Positions 7,138 to 17,103 of a stretch of DNA of 64,000 nt are shown one piece after another. The notes below the pieces were generated by a model. That model had not been told where the DNA came from and ran no database searches. It was given only the letters and a program-made list of their open reading frames with translations. The position numbers and the translations under genes were made by a program. This DNA is from DATATB01 sp036268995 (GTDB lineage Bacteria; Planctomycetota; Planctomycetia; Pirellulales; PNKZ01): contig DATATB010000062.1 of the NCBI GenBank assembly GCA_036268995.1, positions 51,909 to 115,908 on the forward strand, given 5' to 3'. Numbering within the stretch: the first letter of the stretch is position 1; each line of letters starts with the position of its first letter.

Positions 7138-8418
7138 TCAGACCGTCTCGGGCAGTTCGAAGCCCTGCCGGCGCGGGCGTGTCAGCAGCGCGTCGGCCTG
7201 CGAATCGCCGACGAACCTCTCGGCGGCCGGATCCCACTTCAGACGGCGGCCGGCCTCGCGTGTGATGTTCGCCAGATGGCAGACGCTGATCGAGCGATGA
7301 CCGATCTCGACGTCGGCCACTGGACGCTCGCGCGTGCGAGTGCAGTCGAGCCAATTCTGCAAATGCGCGCGTGCCTGCCAGAGCGCGATCTTGTCGCTCC
7401 ACTTCCGCTCTTCCGCGTCGACGTCGACCCGCTTGAGCAGCTCGGCCGCCAACTCGGGCGGATTGGAAGTCAGCTTGTTGCGGTTAATTTCAAGCTTGCC
7501 CTTCTCTCCGACGAAGACCGCGCCGCCCATCGGGCCGCGCTCCAGTACGAAGTGGACTTCGACGCCGCTGGCGTAGCGCATGGCGACCTGCCCATTGGGC
7601 CCGCTCGAAAGGGGCCACATTTCCACCGGTCCCGATTCGCTGGCGCCCAGCGCCCATTGAATCTGGTCGACGCCGTGCGCGCCCCAGTTGGTCATCTGGC
7701 CGCCGGAGAAGTCGCGCCACTGCATCCAGCTCATCCACTGCGAATTGAACGGACGCGCGGCCGCCTGGTTGAGCCACATGTTCCAGTCCAAACCGGCAGG
7801 AATCGTTTCGGCGGCAAATTCGGACGCTGGCTTTGTGACCGGTCCAGAATAGTTGACCGCGCGGACATGCAAAAGCTTGCCCAATCCGCCCGTGCGGACG
7901 AAGTCGCAGCCGAGTTGGTTGATGGCCATCGAACGCTGCTGCGAGCCGACCTGCAACACACGGCCGTGCCGGCGGACGGCATTGACCAGTGCCCGGCCTT
8001 CGCTCACGTAGAGCGTCAGCGGTTTTTCGGCGTACACGTCCTTGCCGGCCTGGCACGCGTGGATGCAGGGCAGCACCCGCTGGAACTCGCCGGTGCCGAC
8101 GATCACGGCGTCGATATCGCGGCGCTCCAGCAATTTGCGGTAGTCCTGATAGATGGGCCATTTGCCGCCTTTGGCCGCCTTGAAGGCCTCGGCCCGGGGG
8201 ACGTTGCAATCGCAGAGGGCCACGATCGTGGCCGCTTCCGGAAGCTGCTCGAGCAACAGCTTCGCCCGATTGCCGACGCCGATCGCTCCGACCGCGATCC
8301 GATCGTTGGCACCGGGCTTGCCGTCGCCAGCCAGCACATGACGCGGAATGAACGTCGGCAGACTCAAGGCGGCGGCCGATTTTAAGAATCGGCGGCGGCT
8401 CGCGCGAGATCGTGTCAC
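7138..8418 (-). CDS. Tat-exported Gfo/Idh/MocA family oxidoreductase
   Basis: A putative NAD(P)-dependent sugar or inositol-type dehydrogenase of the large exported planctomycete set. With the GTG start at 8418 the protein has 426 residues and begins with a Tat signal (SRRRFLKSAAALS). The Rossmann domain follows (AVGAIGVGNRAKLLL), then the family marker AEKPLTLYVSEG, in which the EKP lysine is the usual catalytic residue. The frame stays open to an ATG at 8553, but that start would bury the Tat motif behind 45 unrelated residues, so 8418 is preferred. It is divergent from the sulfatase at 8599 with 180 bases between them. The substrate cannot be read from the sequence. Confidence 0.88.
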   Translation of the reverse strand: MTRSRASRRRFLKSAAALSLPTFIPRHVLAGDGKPGANDRIAVGAIGVGNRAKLLLEQLPEAATIVALCDCNVPRAEAFKAAKGGKWPIYQDYRKLLERRDIDAVIVGTGEFQRVLPCIHACQAGKDVYAEKPLTLYVSEGRALVNAVRRHGRVLQVGSQQRSMAINQLGCDFVRTGGLGKLLHVRAVNYSGPVTKPASEFAAETIPAGLDWNMWLNQAAARPFNSQWMSWMQWRDFSGGQMTNWGAHGVDQIQWALGASESGPVEMWPLSSGPNGQVAMRYASGVEVHFVLERGPMGGAVFVGEKGKLEINRNKLTSNPPELAAELLKRVDVDAEERKWSDKIALWQARAHLQNWLDCTRTRERPVADVEIGHRSISVCHLANITREAGRRLKWDPAAERFVGDSQADALLTRPRRQGFELPETV

Positions 8419-8598
8419 GGGTGTACCTGTCGATGAAACAGCCAGTGGGAGTTCGCCGCCGATTATACTGCGCCAGCCGCAGCCGGCGTAGCATGGCGCG
8501 ATATCGAAGAAAATCGCTTTACAGCGCGACTGCCCGAGGGGATGCTCTTGCATGGCGGGCTAGTAAAACCGATTGTGTCCAGGAAGGCGAGCAGACTC

Positions 8599-10668
8599 AT
8601 GACCAACACCTTGAGCTTCATCCCTCGCGCGTTTCTGATCTTGGCCCTGGCCGGCGGATGGCTGGCGTCGCCGGCGCCGGCTACTGAACCAGCCAGCCGG
8701 CCGAATTTCCTCTTCGTCTATACCGACGATCAACGCTGGGATGCGATGGGCGTGGTGCAGCGCGAGCAAGGCGAGCGGGCCCGGTTCCCTTGGTTAACGA
8801 CGCCGAACATGGATCGCCTGGCGCAGGGGGGCACGCGCTTCCGCAATGCCTTCGTCACCCTGTCGCTGTGCGCGCCGAGCCGCGCGGCATTTCTCACGGG
8901 CGGCTATAACCACCTCAACGGCGTGGCCAACAATCACACGCCGTTTCCCACCGACAATGTCACGTATGCCAGCCTGCTGCACGCCGCCGGCTACACGACT
9001 GGCTACGTCGGCAAGTGGCACATGGACAAGCAGACCGAGCGGCCGGGCTTCGACTACTCCGCCAGCTTCGTCGCCCAGGGGCGCTACTTCGATTGCCCGA
9101 TGCTCGTCAACGGCCACGAAACGCCGAGCACCGGCTGGGTCGACGACGTGTCGACCGACTACGCCTTGGACTTTCTCAAGAAAAACCGTTCGCGGCCGTT
9201 CGCACTGGTGGTCGGCTTCAAGTCGACGCACGGACCGTTCGATCCGCCCGAGCGTGCTAAAGATCGCTTCGCTGGAGATGAGGCTCGGCCGGTCCCCAAT
9301 CTCGACGTGCCGGCTATCTACCAGGGCGGCGTCAAGCTCGCGCCGAAGCAGGCGGCCAAGCAAGCAGTTAAGAATTCAGCCCTGACAAAACGCGGCACCA
9401 ATCTCGGCTACTTCCGCTGCATCTCGGCCGCCGACGACAACCTGGGCCGGCTGCTCGACGGTCTCGATCAGCTCGATCTTGCCAAAAACACGGTTGTCAT
9501 CTTCACCAGTGACAACGGCTATTACCTCGGCGAGCACGGACTGGGCGACAAACGCACCGCCTACGACGAGTCGATGCGGATTCCGATGCTGATTCGCTGG
9601 CCGGGGCACTTGCCCGAGGGGCAAACACAAGACGCAATGGTGCTCAACGTCGACATTGCTCCCACGCTGCTCGATCTGGCCGGGCTGACTCCGCCGCCGA
9701 CGATGCAGGGCCGCAGTTGGCGGCCGCTGTTGGCCGGTCAGAGTTCCGATTGGCGGCATGCGTTCTTTTACGAATACTTTCGCGAAGGGAGATTCGGCGC
9801 GCCGACCGTGTTTGCCGTGCGGACCGACGTTGCGAAGCTCGTCAAGTATCCCGGCCATCCCGAATGGACCGAGATGTTCGACCTGGCCATGGATCCTTAC
9901 GAGACCAAGAACCTGTTCGACGATCCGTCGGCGGCCGCGCTGCGAGCCAAGTTGGAAGCCGAATATGCGCGGCAGCAGCAGGCGGTCGGCTTTGTTACGC
10001 CGGCTTATGCAGATGAGTTGGCAAAGCCCGAGGTGCTTGCCAAGCCGCTGGACGCATGGGTGCTCGAATATCGCTTTGATAAGGACGAAGGCGACAAGGT
10101 CGTCGATGCTTCTGGCCGCGGCAACGACGGCCGTGCGATCGACGCCCCGCTCGACGCAATTGGCGACATCAAGGGGCGTCGCTTTTCGGGCCATTCGGCG
10201 ATCGACGTGCGCAAGAGCCCGAGCCTGAATCCGGCGGTGCAGAATTGGACGCTCGAAGTGACCTTCGTGGCCGACTCGCCCGATGGCATTCTCGTGGCAC
10301 AGGGCGGCCAGAGTTTTGGATATTGCCTGGCGCTGCAAGGCGGCCGGCCCGTGCTGGTCGTCAACGGCAGCGGCCAGTCGACGCGGATCGCGGCCAAGGC
10401 CAAAGTCGGCACGGCTCACACCGGTCGTACCGGCCGCACCACCGTGCGGGCTGGCATCTCGTCGGAGCAAGCCTGGTTGATGGTCGATGGCCAGCGCGTC
10501 GCCGAGGCCCCGCTGCGGGCCGCGCTTTCCGAGCAGCCCAACGACGGCCTGCAAATTGGCGACGACCTTCGCAGCCACGTGATCAGCACCGACCGGCCGC
10601 CCGGCTTCACTGGCCTGATCGAGTCCGTGCGACTCTACAGCGGCATGGCTCCGGCGACTGTGGAATGA
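8599..10668 (+). CDS. Secreted sulfatase with C-terminal LamG-like domain
   Basis: A 689-residue type I sulfatase that would hydrolyse sulfate esters, probably of algal or host polysaccharides. A signal peptide (about 1-28) precedes the alkaline-phosphatase-fold domain, with the metal-binding start NFLFVYTDDQRWD and the formylglycine motif CAPSR (Cys91). Further conserved segments are YVGKWHMDK and VIFTSDNGYYLGEHG. Residues about 480-685 form a concanavalin/LamG-type beta-sandwich, likely a carbohydrate-binding module. The ATG at 8599 is chosen for its signal peptide and the AGGAAGG site upstream; the frame is open to 8542. Maturation needs a formylglycine-generating enzyme, not seen in this window. 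It ends 9 bases before the next small gene. Confidence 0.94.
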   Translation: MTNTLSFIPRAFLILALAGGWLASPAPATEPASRPNFLFVYTDDQRWDAMGVVQREQGERARFPWLTTPNMDRLAQGGTRFRNAFVTLSLCAPSRAAFLTGGYNHLNGVANNHTPFPTDNVTYASLLHAAGYTTGYVGKWHMDKQTERPGFDYSASFVAQGRYFDCPMLVNGHETPSTGWVDDVSTDYALDFLKKNRSRPFALVVGFKSTHGPFDPPERAKDRFAGDEARPVPNLDVPAIYQGGVKLAPKQAAKQAVKNSALTKRGTNLGYFRCISAADDNLGRLLDGLDQLDLAKNTVVIFTSDNGYYLGEHGLGDKRTAYDESMRIPMLIRWPGHLPEGQTQDAMVLNVDIAPTLLDLAGLTPPPTMQGRSWRPLLAGQSSDWRHAFFYEYFREGRFGAPTVFAVRTDVAKLVKYPGHPEWTEMFDLAMDPYETKNLFDDPSAAALRAKLEAEYARQQQAVGFVTPAYADELAKPEVLAKPLDAWVLEYRFDKDEGDKVVDASGRGNDGRAIDAPLDAIGDIKGRRFSGHSAIDVRKSPSLNPAVQNWTLEVTFVADSPDGILVAQGGQSFGYCLALQGGRPVLVVNGSGQSTRIAAKAKVGTAHTGRTGRTTVRAGISSEQAWLMVDGQRVAEAPLRAALSEQPNDGLQIGDDLRSHVISTDRPPGFTGLIESVRLYSGMAPATVE

Positions 10669-10677
10669 GGCCATAGG

Positions 10678-10965
10678 ATGAATGATCCACACGCCAGCGA
10701 GCATTTGAAGCCCGCTGATATTCCGGTCTTCAGTTGTGTCGTTTACGTCTCTCGGGCCGAGGGCGGCGTGCGGGCGCGCGTGGCGAACTTGCCGGATCTC
10801 ACATGCACGGCGGCCAGCGAGCGCGAGGCGCTGGCGAAGGTCGTCGCGGAGTTCAAGCAGCGCGTGGGCGAGATGCTGCGCAGCGGGACGCCGATTCCCT
10901 GGGTCGAGTCCCCGGCCGCGGCCGAAGCCGGCGAGCAGCGACGATTGCTGGCAGTACACCTGTAA
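10678..10965 (+). CDS. Small HicB-like protein, 95 residues
   Basis: The protein has a short beta-rich first half (FSCVVYVSRAEGGVRARVANLPDL) followed by an alpha segment (ASEREALAKVVAEFKQRVGE). That order, with the LPDLTCTAASEREAL turn, resembles the degraded RNase-H fold of HicB-type antitoxins. No HicA toxin gene or DNA-binding extension is visible, so this is probably an orphan HicB-fold protein and not a toxin-antitoxin pair. It starts 9 bases after the sulfatase stop and is probably co-transcribed with it. Confidence 0.7.
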   Translation: MNDPHASEHLKPADIPVFSCVVYVSRAEGGVRARVANLPDLTCTAASEREALAKVVAEFKQRVGEMLRSGTPIPWVESPAAAEAGEQRRLLAVHL

Positions 10966-11079
10966 TCCCGCTCGGGATTCCTTAATCAGTAGAGATTGCC
11001 GGCGAGTCGAAGTACCATGTTGCACGGAGTACAATCGTCGCTGAGAAGAGTTTTGCGTTTTCTAAGCAAAGGAACGAGC

Positions 11080-11658
11080 ATGTATCGTGTCATTCGGCAG
11101 TTGAGCGTGGCTGGATTGTTGTTGGCCCTGGCGACCACGGCGCGTGCCGCCGACAGTTTCAAGGTCGATCCGGTGCATTCGTCCGTGTCGTTCATGATCT
11201 CGCACGCGGGCATCAGCTACATCCACGGACGGTTTAACGACTTCTCGGGCACGTTCGTCATCGACAAGGACGATCCGAGCAAATCGTCGTTCACGTTCTC
11301 GGTCAAGGTCGACAGCGTGGACACCAACAACCCGAAGCGGGACGAGCACCTGCGTGCTTACGATTATTTCGACGCGAAGCAATTCCCGACGATGTCCTTT
11401 AAGAGCACGTCGGTCAAGCCGGTCGAGGGCGGCTACCAGGTCGCCGGCGACTTTACGCTGCACGGCGTCACGAAGCCCATCACGCTGAACCTCGAAGGAA
11501 GCTCCAAGACCGTCGAGTTCCCAAAAGGAACCCCGCGCGTCGGATTCGTGACTTCGCCCGTCATCAAGCGGAGCGAGTTTGGCATGACGGCCGGTCTGCC
11601 GTCCGTCGGCGACGACGTGCACATCACGATCGGCGTCGAAGCGGCCAAGGAAAAGTAG
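11080..11658 (+). CDS. Secreted YceI family protein
   Basis: A 192-residue periplasmic protein of the YceI lipocalin-like family, which binds polyprenyl-type lipids in an extended beta-barrel. A signal peptide (about 1-23, ending TTARA) precedes the mature start ADSFKVDPVHSSVSFMISHAG, the usual YceI opening. Later segments, DSVDTNNPKRDEHLR and AKQFPTMSFKSTSV, are also characteristic. The ATG at 11080 lies 6 bases after AAAGGA. A TACAAT hexamer at 11030 could be its -10 element, with a weak -35. It stands alone between the sulfatase operon and a hairpin repeat. Confidence 0.93.
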   Translation: MYRVIRQLSVAGLLLALATTARAADSFKVDPVHSSVSFMISHAGISYIHGRFNDFSGTFVIDKDDPSKSSFTFSVKVDSVDTNNPKRDEHLRAYDYFDAKQFPTMSFKSTSVKPVEGGYQVAGDFTLHGVTKPITLNLEGSSKTVEFPKGTPRVGFVTSPVIKRSEFGMTAGLPSVGDDVHITIGVEAAKEK

Positions 11659-11667
11659 AACGCGTGG

Positions 11668-11754
11668 GCCGGGTGCCATGCCCACGCTTCGTGGGCATGT
11701 GGATCACAGGGGCGCCCGAACGCATGCCCCCGCGGCGTGGGCATGGCACCCGGC
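11668..11754. repeat. Nested inverted repeat after the YceI gene
   Basis: The outer arms are a perfect 19-base inverted repeat (11668-11686 and 11736-11754, reading GCCGGGTGCCATGCCCACG and its complement). The left arm is also half of an inner hairpin, CATGCCCACG-CTT-CGTGGGCATG (11677-11699), and the right arm half of another near-palindrome. The element can therefore fold in alternative ways. It begins 10 bases after the YceI stop and has no T-run, so it is better described as a dispersed palindromic element than as a classical terminator. Confidence 0.75.
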
Positions 11755-11812
11755 TAACGACTTTCGGCCCCTCTGGGGCGAAGAAACCCACGGGCCCGTT
11801 CTTTCACATCGC

Positions 11813-12463
11813 ATGACGCTAAAGCAAGAAAAACTGGAAACCGCCGTCTCGCATCTGCGGCGGGACAAAGTTCTGCGGCGCGTGATCGACGCGGTCGGGC
11901 CGTTCCGGTTGCGGTTGGAACGCGACAGGTTCCGGATGTTGGCCCGGTCGATTATTTCGCAGCAGATTTCGACGGCGGCCGCGCGTTCGATCCGCGGTCG
12001 GCTCGAAGCCCTTACGGCACCGGCCGGGATCACGCCGGCGAGTATTGTCAGCCTGGATGAAACGCAACTGCGGTCGGTGGGCCTGTCCGCGCGTAAAGCC
12101 GCGTTCATTCGCGATCTGGCGGCCAAGGTGCATGCCGAGGAAATTGCTCTGCATCGCCTGGGCCGATTGCAGGACGAGGCCGTGATTGCCGATCTCGTGC
12201 AGATCCGCGGCATCGGCCGCTGGACGGCCCAGATGTTTCTGATCTTTTCGCTGGGCCGCCTGGATGTGTTTCCCGAAGACGATCTCGGCGTGCGGGCCGC
12301 GATTCGCAATCTCTACGCCCTGGCCGAATTGCCCGACAAGCAGACGGCCCGCGACATCGCCGCCCGCTGGCGGCCGTACGCCAGTATCGCGAGCTGGTAC
12401 TGTTGGCGAAGCCTGGAGCTGAAAAAGTCGCTCAAGCCCGACGGGATTCGGTATCCTGTGTAG
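11813..12463 (+). CDS. AlkA-like DNA-3-methyladenine glycosylase (HhH-GPD)
   Basis: A 216-residue cytoplasmic base-excision repair enzyme that would remove alkylated purines. It shows the helix-hairpin-helix segment LVQIRGIGRWTAQMFL (about 128-143) and, after it, VFPEDDLGVR with the likely catalytic Asp157. The early segment ARSIISQQISTAAA is also typical of the AlkA/MAG2 branch. It lacks the N-terminal domain of E. coli AlkA and matches the short bacterial form. The ATG at 11813 is preferred because the 45 codons upstream are the hairpin repeat read through. No iron-sulfur Cys cluster is present. Confidence 0.92.
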   Translation: MTLKQEKLETAVSHLRRDKVLRRVIDAVGPFRLRLERDRFRMLARSIISQQISTAAARSIRGRLEALTAPAGITPASIVSLDETQLRSVGLSARKAAFIRDLAAKVHAEEIALHRLGRLQDEAVIADLVQIRGIGRWTAQMFLIFSLGRLDVFPEDDLGVRAAIRNLYALAELPDKQTARDIAARWRPYASIASWYCWRSLELKKSLKPDGIRYPV

Positions 12464-12472
12464 CGCGTAGCT

Positions 12473-12540
12473 GTAGCGGAATTCGTGAGAATTCCGCAGC
12501 GCCACCTGGCAAGCCCCGGAAGTCTCACGACTTCCGCTAC
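12473..12540. repeat. Two-hairpin repeat element between convergent genes
   Basis: Outer 7-base arms, GTAGCGG (12473-12479) and CCGCTAC (12534-12540), enclose two hairpins: GCGGAATTC-GTGA-GAATTCCGC (12476-12497) and GGAAGT-CTCACG-ACTTCC (12518-12535). It fills the gap between the glycosylase stop (12463) and the sthA stop (12550) and could stop transcription from both sides. The composition resembles dispersed elements I recall from planctomycete genomes; this could not be checked here. Confidence 0.65.
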
Positions 12541-12549
12541 GGCGCCGGC

Positions 12550-13947
<1,398 letters not shown>

Positions 13948-14102
13948 TGGTTCTCCGCTCGCTTTGCCAAGAGAGTTCGCCCGCAATCCGCCCGATCGGT
14001 GAAGAGTTTATCATAAAACGCTCAAAGCGGTGACACCGGGGGTGACCGGCAGCGGCGACATTGGAAGCGAGCACGCTGCCAGCGAACCGAAAACCTTGCC
14101 CA

Positions 14103-14188
14103 GCCCCGAACGGGGCGAAAGTCGTTAACCCTGGGCGTCAGCCCAGGGACCGCGCGGCGAAGCGCTCATGGTTGAGCCCTGAAAGGGC
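14103..14188. repeat. Multi-hairpin repeat element upstream of sthA
   Basis: Three hairpins follow each other: GCCCC-GAAC-GGGGC (14103-14116), CCCTGGGC-GTCA-GCCCAGGG (14129-14148) and GCCCT-GAA-AGGGC (14176-14188). They lie in the 289-base gap between sthA and the gene ending at 14237, which holds no other recognisable feature. The pattern looks like a composite of dispersed palindromes and not a single regulatory RNA. Confidence 0.6.
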
Positions 14189-14236
14189 GGCAGAGGGTGT
14201 AGCGCTCGCCTTACGCCATGCTCGCGCGGCGGGCAA

Positions 14237-15889
14237 TCACCAGGCGGGCAGCGTCAGCAACCCTTCGGCTTTCACGGGCACAGGCTCGGAAGTTCCGTCC
14301 GCGACATTGACAACATACGGCCGGGGGCCCTTGGGCGAGCCGTACTTCATCATCAAAACGCGAGTTCCGCGAGCCTGGCTCGGGAATTTGAACTCCGGCA
14401 GCCCATCGCCCACCTGCTCAGCGCGTTTCCAGTCTAGGCTGTACGTAAACCATTTTCCCGAGTGCCGAAACATTACTCGCCCCAACTCGGGCAGCACAAC
14501 GGGTTCGTCGCCCGGGAACATTCTCGTAAGAGTGCCGCTCAACGAATCGCTTAAACTGATCCGCATGATCCAACTCTCAGCCGGCCGGTCGCGCGGGCGC
14601 TCGGTTAGAGCGGTGAGCAAGCCCAAGCCGTCGGGGAGCCAGGAGAGATACGCGGCGTCCTGCGGCGCGCCAACCGGGCGGGCGACGCCGTCGCGCACGT
14701 CGATCAAATGCAACGTCATCGTCAGTTTTTCACCAAATTCTGTGGGCGCTCGCTGGCTATGCCACACCGCCAACTTCGTTTTATCCGGTGACAGCGCCGG
14801 GGACACAGTGACACCGGCTGCCAGGGCATCGCCGCCGAGTTGCCGATTCGCGCCGGTCTTAAGGTTGACTTCGAACGGGGCCATGAGTGCCCCGCCAGAA
14901 ACGTAGCCCGTCAGAAAGATTCGGCTCGAATCGAAGAAGCCGCCCGGTGAGGCGATTCCATAAACGTATGGGATCTGGCGGATCTCGCCGCTGTCCAGGT
15001 CGAGCAAGATCGACGAGATATCACCGGTGCGCTGTCCCGGCTCCCAGCTTCCGGCATAGCCGAACATTGCCAGCCGATCGATGTTCCCATCAGCCAGCGG
15101 TTGCGAGTGGTCCTCCCATTTCTGGTCATCCACTCGGAACGTCGACTCTGGCACATCGGCGATCCAGTGGAAGCCGTTTGTCTGAAAGTGTCGGTCAGTG
15201 TCACCAAATTTCACCAGGATGCCCGTACTCTCGTCGGCAACCAGCCGCGCACCATTCTTCAGACGATTGCGCAACTCCTCCAGTTTGGCGTCATCCGCAT
15301 GTGAGTCGCTTGCGGTAAACGCGTCCGCCACGGCCTTTTCCCGGGCACTTTGTACTTCTGAAAGTGGTACCCGCAGGGTTATAAGCGGCCGCTCCCGTGA
15401 CTCAACCCACGCTGATTTTCCAGCCGAATCGGGCAGGAGCTGCGGCTCAGCATAATGGAGCGCCGCGTAGAGCACCGGAAGCGACAGCGGCGCCTCGAAC
15501 GGCCGATAAACTGCCCGGCGGCCGTGGTCGTCCACGTACCAGCGTTCGTCGCGCTCGATGATGCTGACCGACGGCTGCCACTCCGCATCGGGCGCCGAAA
15601 CCAAAAATTCGATTCGGCGCCGCGTTGACGTGCCAGTAATCTCGACCTTGACTCGTTCCCCGTTCTTGTAACGCTGCACAGAGGTCCATGCAGCAGGCGT
15701 TGCCCGAAGCCGTTGCACCGTCGCGCGCCCCGCCGCTTGCAACCGGTCGATGATCTCCTTATCCCCCGCCTCGGCGGGCGTGGGCGCGACGGCACCTGAC
15801 GCTGCCGCGCAGAGTGTCAGCAGCAATGCCAAGACCGACCTGCGCTGGCGTTTGCGAATCGTTAACATAAACGATCGGCGCGAAAGCAT
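14237..15889 (-). CDS. Secreted TolB/WD40-type beta-propeller protein
   Basis: A 550-residue exported protein of unknown function. Residues 1-43 are a basic N-terminus plus a hydrophobic core ending near PAEAG, a signal peptide. The middle (about 50-190) is rich in beta strands with a segment of the type found in lipoprotein-carrier domains (RRRIEFLVSAPDAEW). The second half (from about 230) shows repeated Ser-Pro-Asp-Lys turns (SPALSPDKTKLAVW, LSWLPDGLGLLT), typical of TolB/WD40-like blades. Of three possible starts (GTG 15898, ATG 15889, ATG 15868) I chose 15889, which has GGTGA 6 bases upstream. No catalytic motif is visible. Confidence 0.75.
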   Translation of the reverse strand: MLSRRSFMLTIRKRQRRSVLALLLTLCAAASGAVAPTPAEAGDKEIIDRLQAAGRATVQRLRATPAAWTSVQRYKNGERVKVEITGTSTRRRIEFLVSAPDAEWQPSVSIIERDERWYVDDHGRRAVYRPFEAPLSLPVLYAALHYAEPQLLPDSAGKSAWVESRERPLITLRVPLSEVQSAREKAVADAFTASDSHADDAKLEELRNRLKNGARLVADESTGILVKFGDTDRHFQTNGFHWIADVPESTFRVDDQKWEDHSQPLADGNIDRLAMFGYAGSWEPGQRTGDISSILLDLDSGEIRQIPYVYGIASPGGFFDSSRIFLTGYVSGGALMAPFEVNLKTGANRQLGGDALAAGVTVSPALSPDKTKLAVWHSQRAPTEFGEKLTMTLHLIDVRDGVARPVGAPQDAAYLSWLPDGLGLLTALTERPRDRPAESWIMRISLSDSLSGTLTRMFPGDEPVVLPELGRVMFRHSGKWFTYSLDWKRAEQVGDGLPEFKFPSQARGTRVLMMKYGSPKGPRPYVVNVADGTSEPVPVKAEGLLTLPAW

Positions 15890-16012
15890 GATCGTCACCG
15901 TACGAAGGCGGAATCGCTAAAGCTGAAGTTGGATTGTAATCGACTTTTTGAATCGAAAGCGACCCAGCCCGTAATTTCAATTACACAATGGCCGATCCGA
16001 GCCGCCCAACCC

Positions 16013-17071
16013 CTAATGAACTGCCCGGCCGAAGGCCATGACTTCGTTCTTGTTGCTGGAGAGGCGGCGGAGGCAAAAGGGGTCGGCCAGGGGCGAGAGT
16101 TCGGCTTTGAATTGCTCGAGCAGTGGGTAGTCGCTCGTGCCGCGGAACTTGATCGTCACGCAAAAATAGCGGCACCAACCACCGGCCAGCCATCGAGTGA
16201 GCAGTTCCAGCGTCCGCTGCGGAAAGGCGATGACGTCGCACAACAGCCAGTCGACCGGCTGTGGCGGCCGATATTGAAACGCATCGCCGCGAATAAAAGT
16301 CAGCTGCGAATGCTCCATCAAGTCAGCCCGCAAGGGGCTGCGATCGACCGCCACGACCTGGCCGCCTTGCCGCAAAGCGTGCCAGGCCCAACTGCCCGGG
16401 CTGCTGCCCAGGTCGACGCACGTTTCGCCGGTGGCGATCGCGCGGCCCAGCCGCAGTTCGGCCTCGGCCAGCTTTTCCATTGCTCGCGACGGCGCCTCGC
16501 GCGGAGCTTGTACTGGCAGCATCCCGCCCGGGAACCGCGACAGACAATGCCGCCAGCGGACAACATCGTCCGGCGAACAATACGAAACGTAGCCGCGATC
16601 AGGCTCCGCGAGCGCCAACTGCACGAGCACTTCGTCGGCCGCCAGCGGCGCTTCGAATTGCTCGACGCGCGAGCGCAAGAGCCGTCGCTGTTTTTTTCGC
16701 AACAGCTTGTCGACTTCGCCGGCAATCAACTCGGCACGCCGCGCGGTGACCCGAGCTTGCGGATGCTGATTGGCAAAGATGTGGCAGCGCCAGGGGCCAT
16801 CGTGGCCAGCCAGACGCTCGATGAGCCACTGGCCGAAGCGCTCGCTCCAGGCCGTGATCGAGGGCGCCGCGACTTCTTCGGCATTCGGCAGCGATTGCCT
16901 TACCAGGGCCAGGCAGGGTTGCGGTGGTAGCTCGGCATCCGGAGCTTCTGCCACGATCCAGCCGCCCGGCAATGCGGTGAGCGTGCAGCCGAGCAGCGCG
17001 CGGCCCAATTCGTCGGCCAACGGCTCTTCCCAGCCGGCTTCGCAGGCAAACAGGCCTCGGGTCGTCGGCAT
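16013..17071 (-). CDS. rlmM: RlmM-like 23S rRNA 2'-O-methyltransferase
   Basis: A 352-residue enzyme resembling RlmM, which methylates the ribose of a 23S rRNA cytidine (C2498 in E. coli). The N-terminal half (about 1-190) fits the THUMP-type RNA-binding part. The catalytic half has the S-adenosylmethionine motif CVDLGSSPGSWAWHAL (about 217-232), then WLLCDVIAFP and VTIKFRG, giving the K-D-K-type residues of FtsJ/RrmJ enzymes, and NKNEVMAFGRAVH at the end. The assignment to RlmM over another FtsJ-type methyltransferase rests on length and this motif layout. It follows the ABC-transporter gene by 32 bases on the same strand. Confidence 0.78.
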   Translation of the reverse strand: MPTTRGLFACEAGWEEPLADELGRALLGCTLTALPGGWIVAEAPDAELPPQPCLALVRQSLPNAEEVAAPSITAWSERFGQWLIERLAGHDGPWRCHIFANQHPQARVTARRAELIAGEVDKLLRKKQRRLLRSRVEQFEAPLAADEVLVQLALAEPDRGYVSYCSPDDVVRWRHCLSRFPGGMLPVQAPREAPSRAMEKLAEAELRLGRAIATGETCVDLGSSPGSWAWHALRQGGQVVAVDRSPLRADLMEHSQLTFIRGDAFQYRPPQPVDWLLCDVIAFPQRTLELLTRWLAGGWCRYFCVTIKFRGTSDYPLLEQFKAELSPLADPFCLRRLSSNKNEVMAFGRAVH

Positions 17072-17103
17072 CGAAAGTCACTCATGGTGTGCATCATCGG
17101 TCT

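Noticed and set aside
10678..10965. HicA/HicB toxin-antitoxin pair
   Set aside because: Only a HicB-like fold is seen; no short HicA-like gene is next to it on either side.
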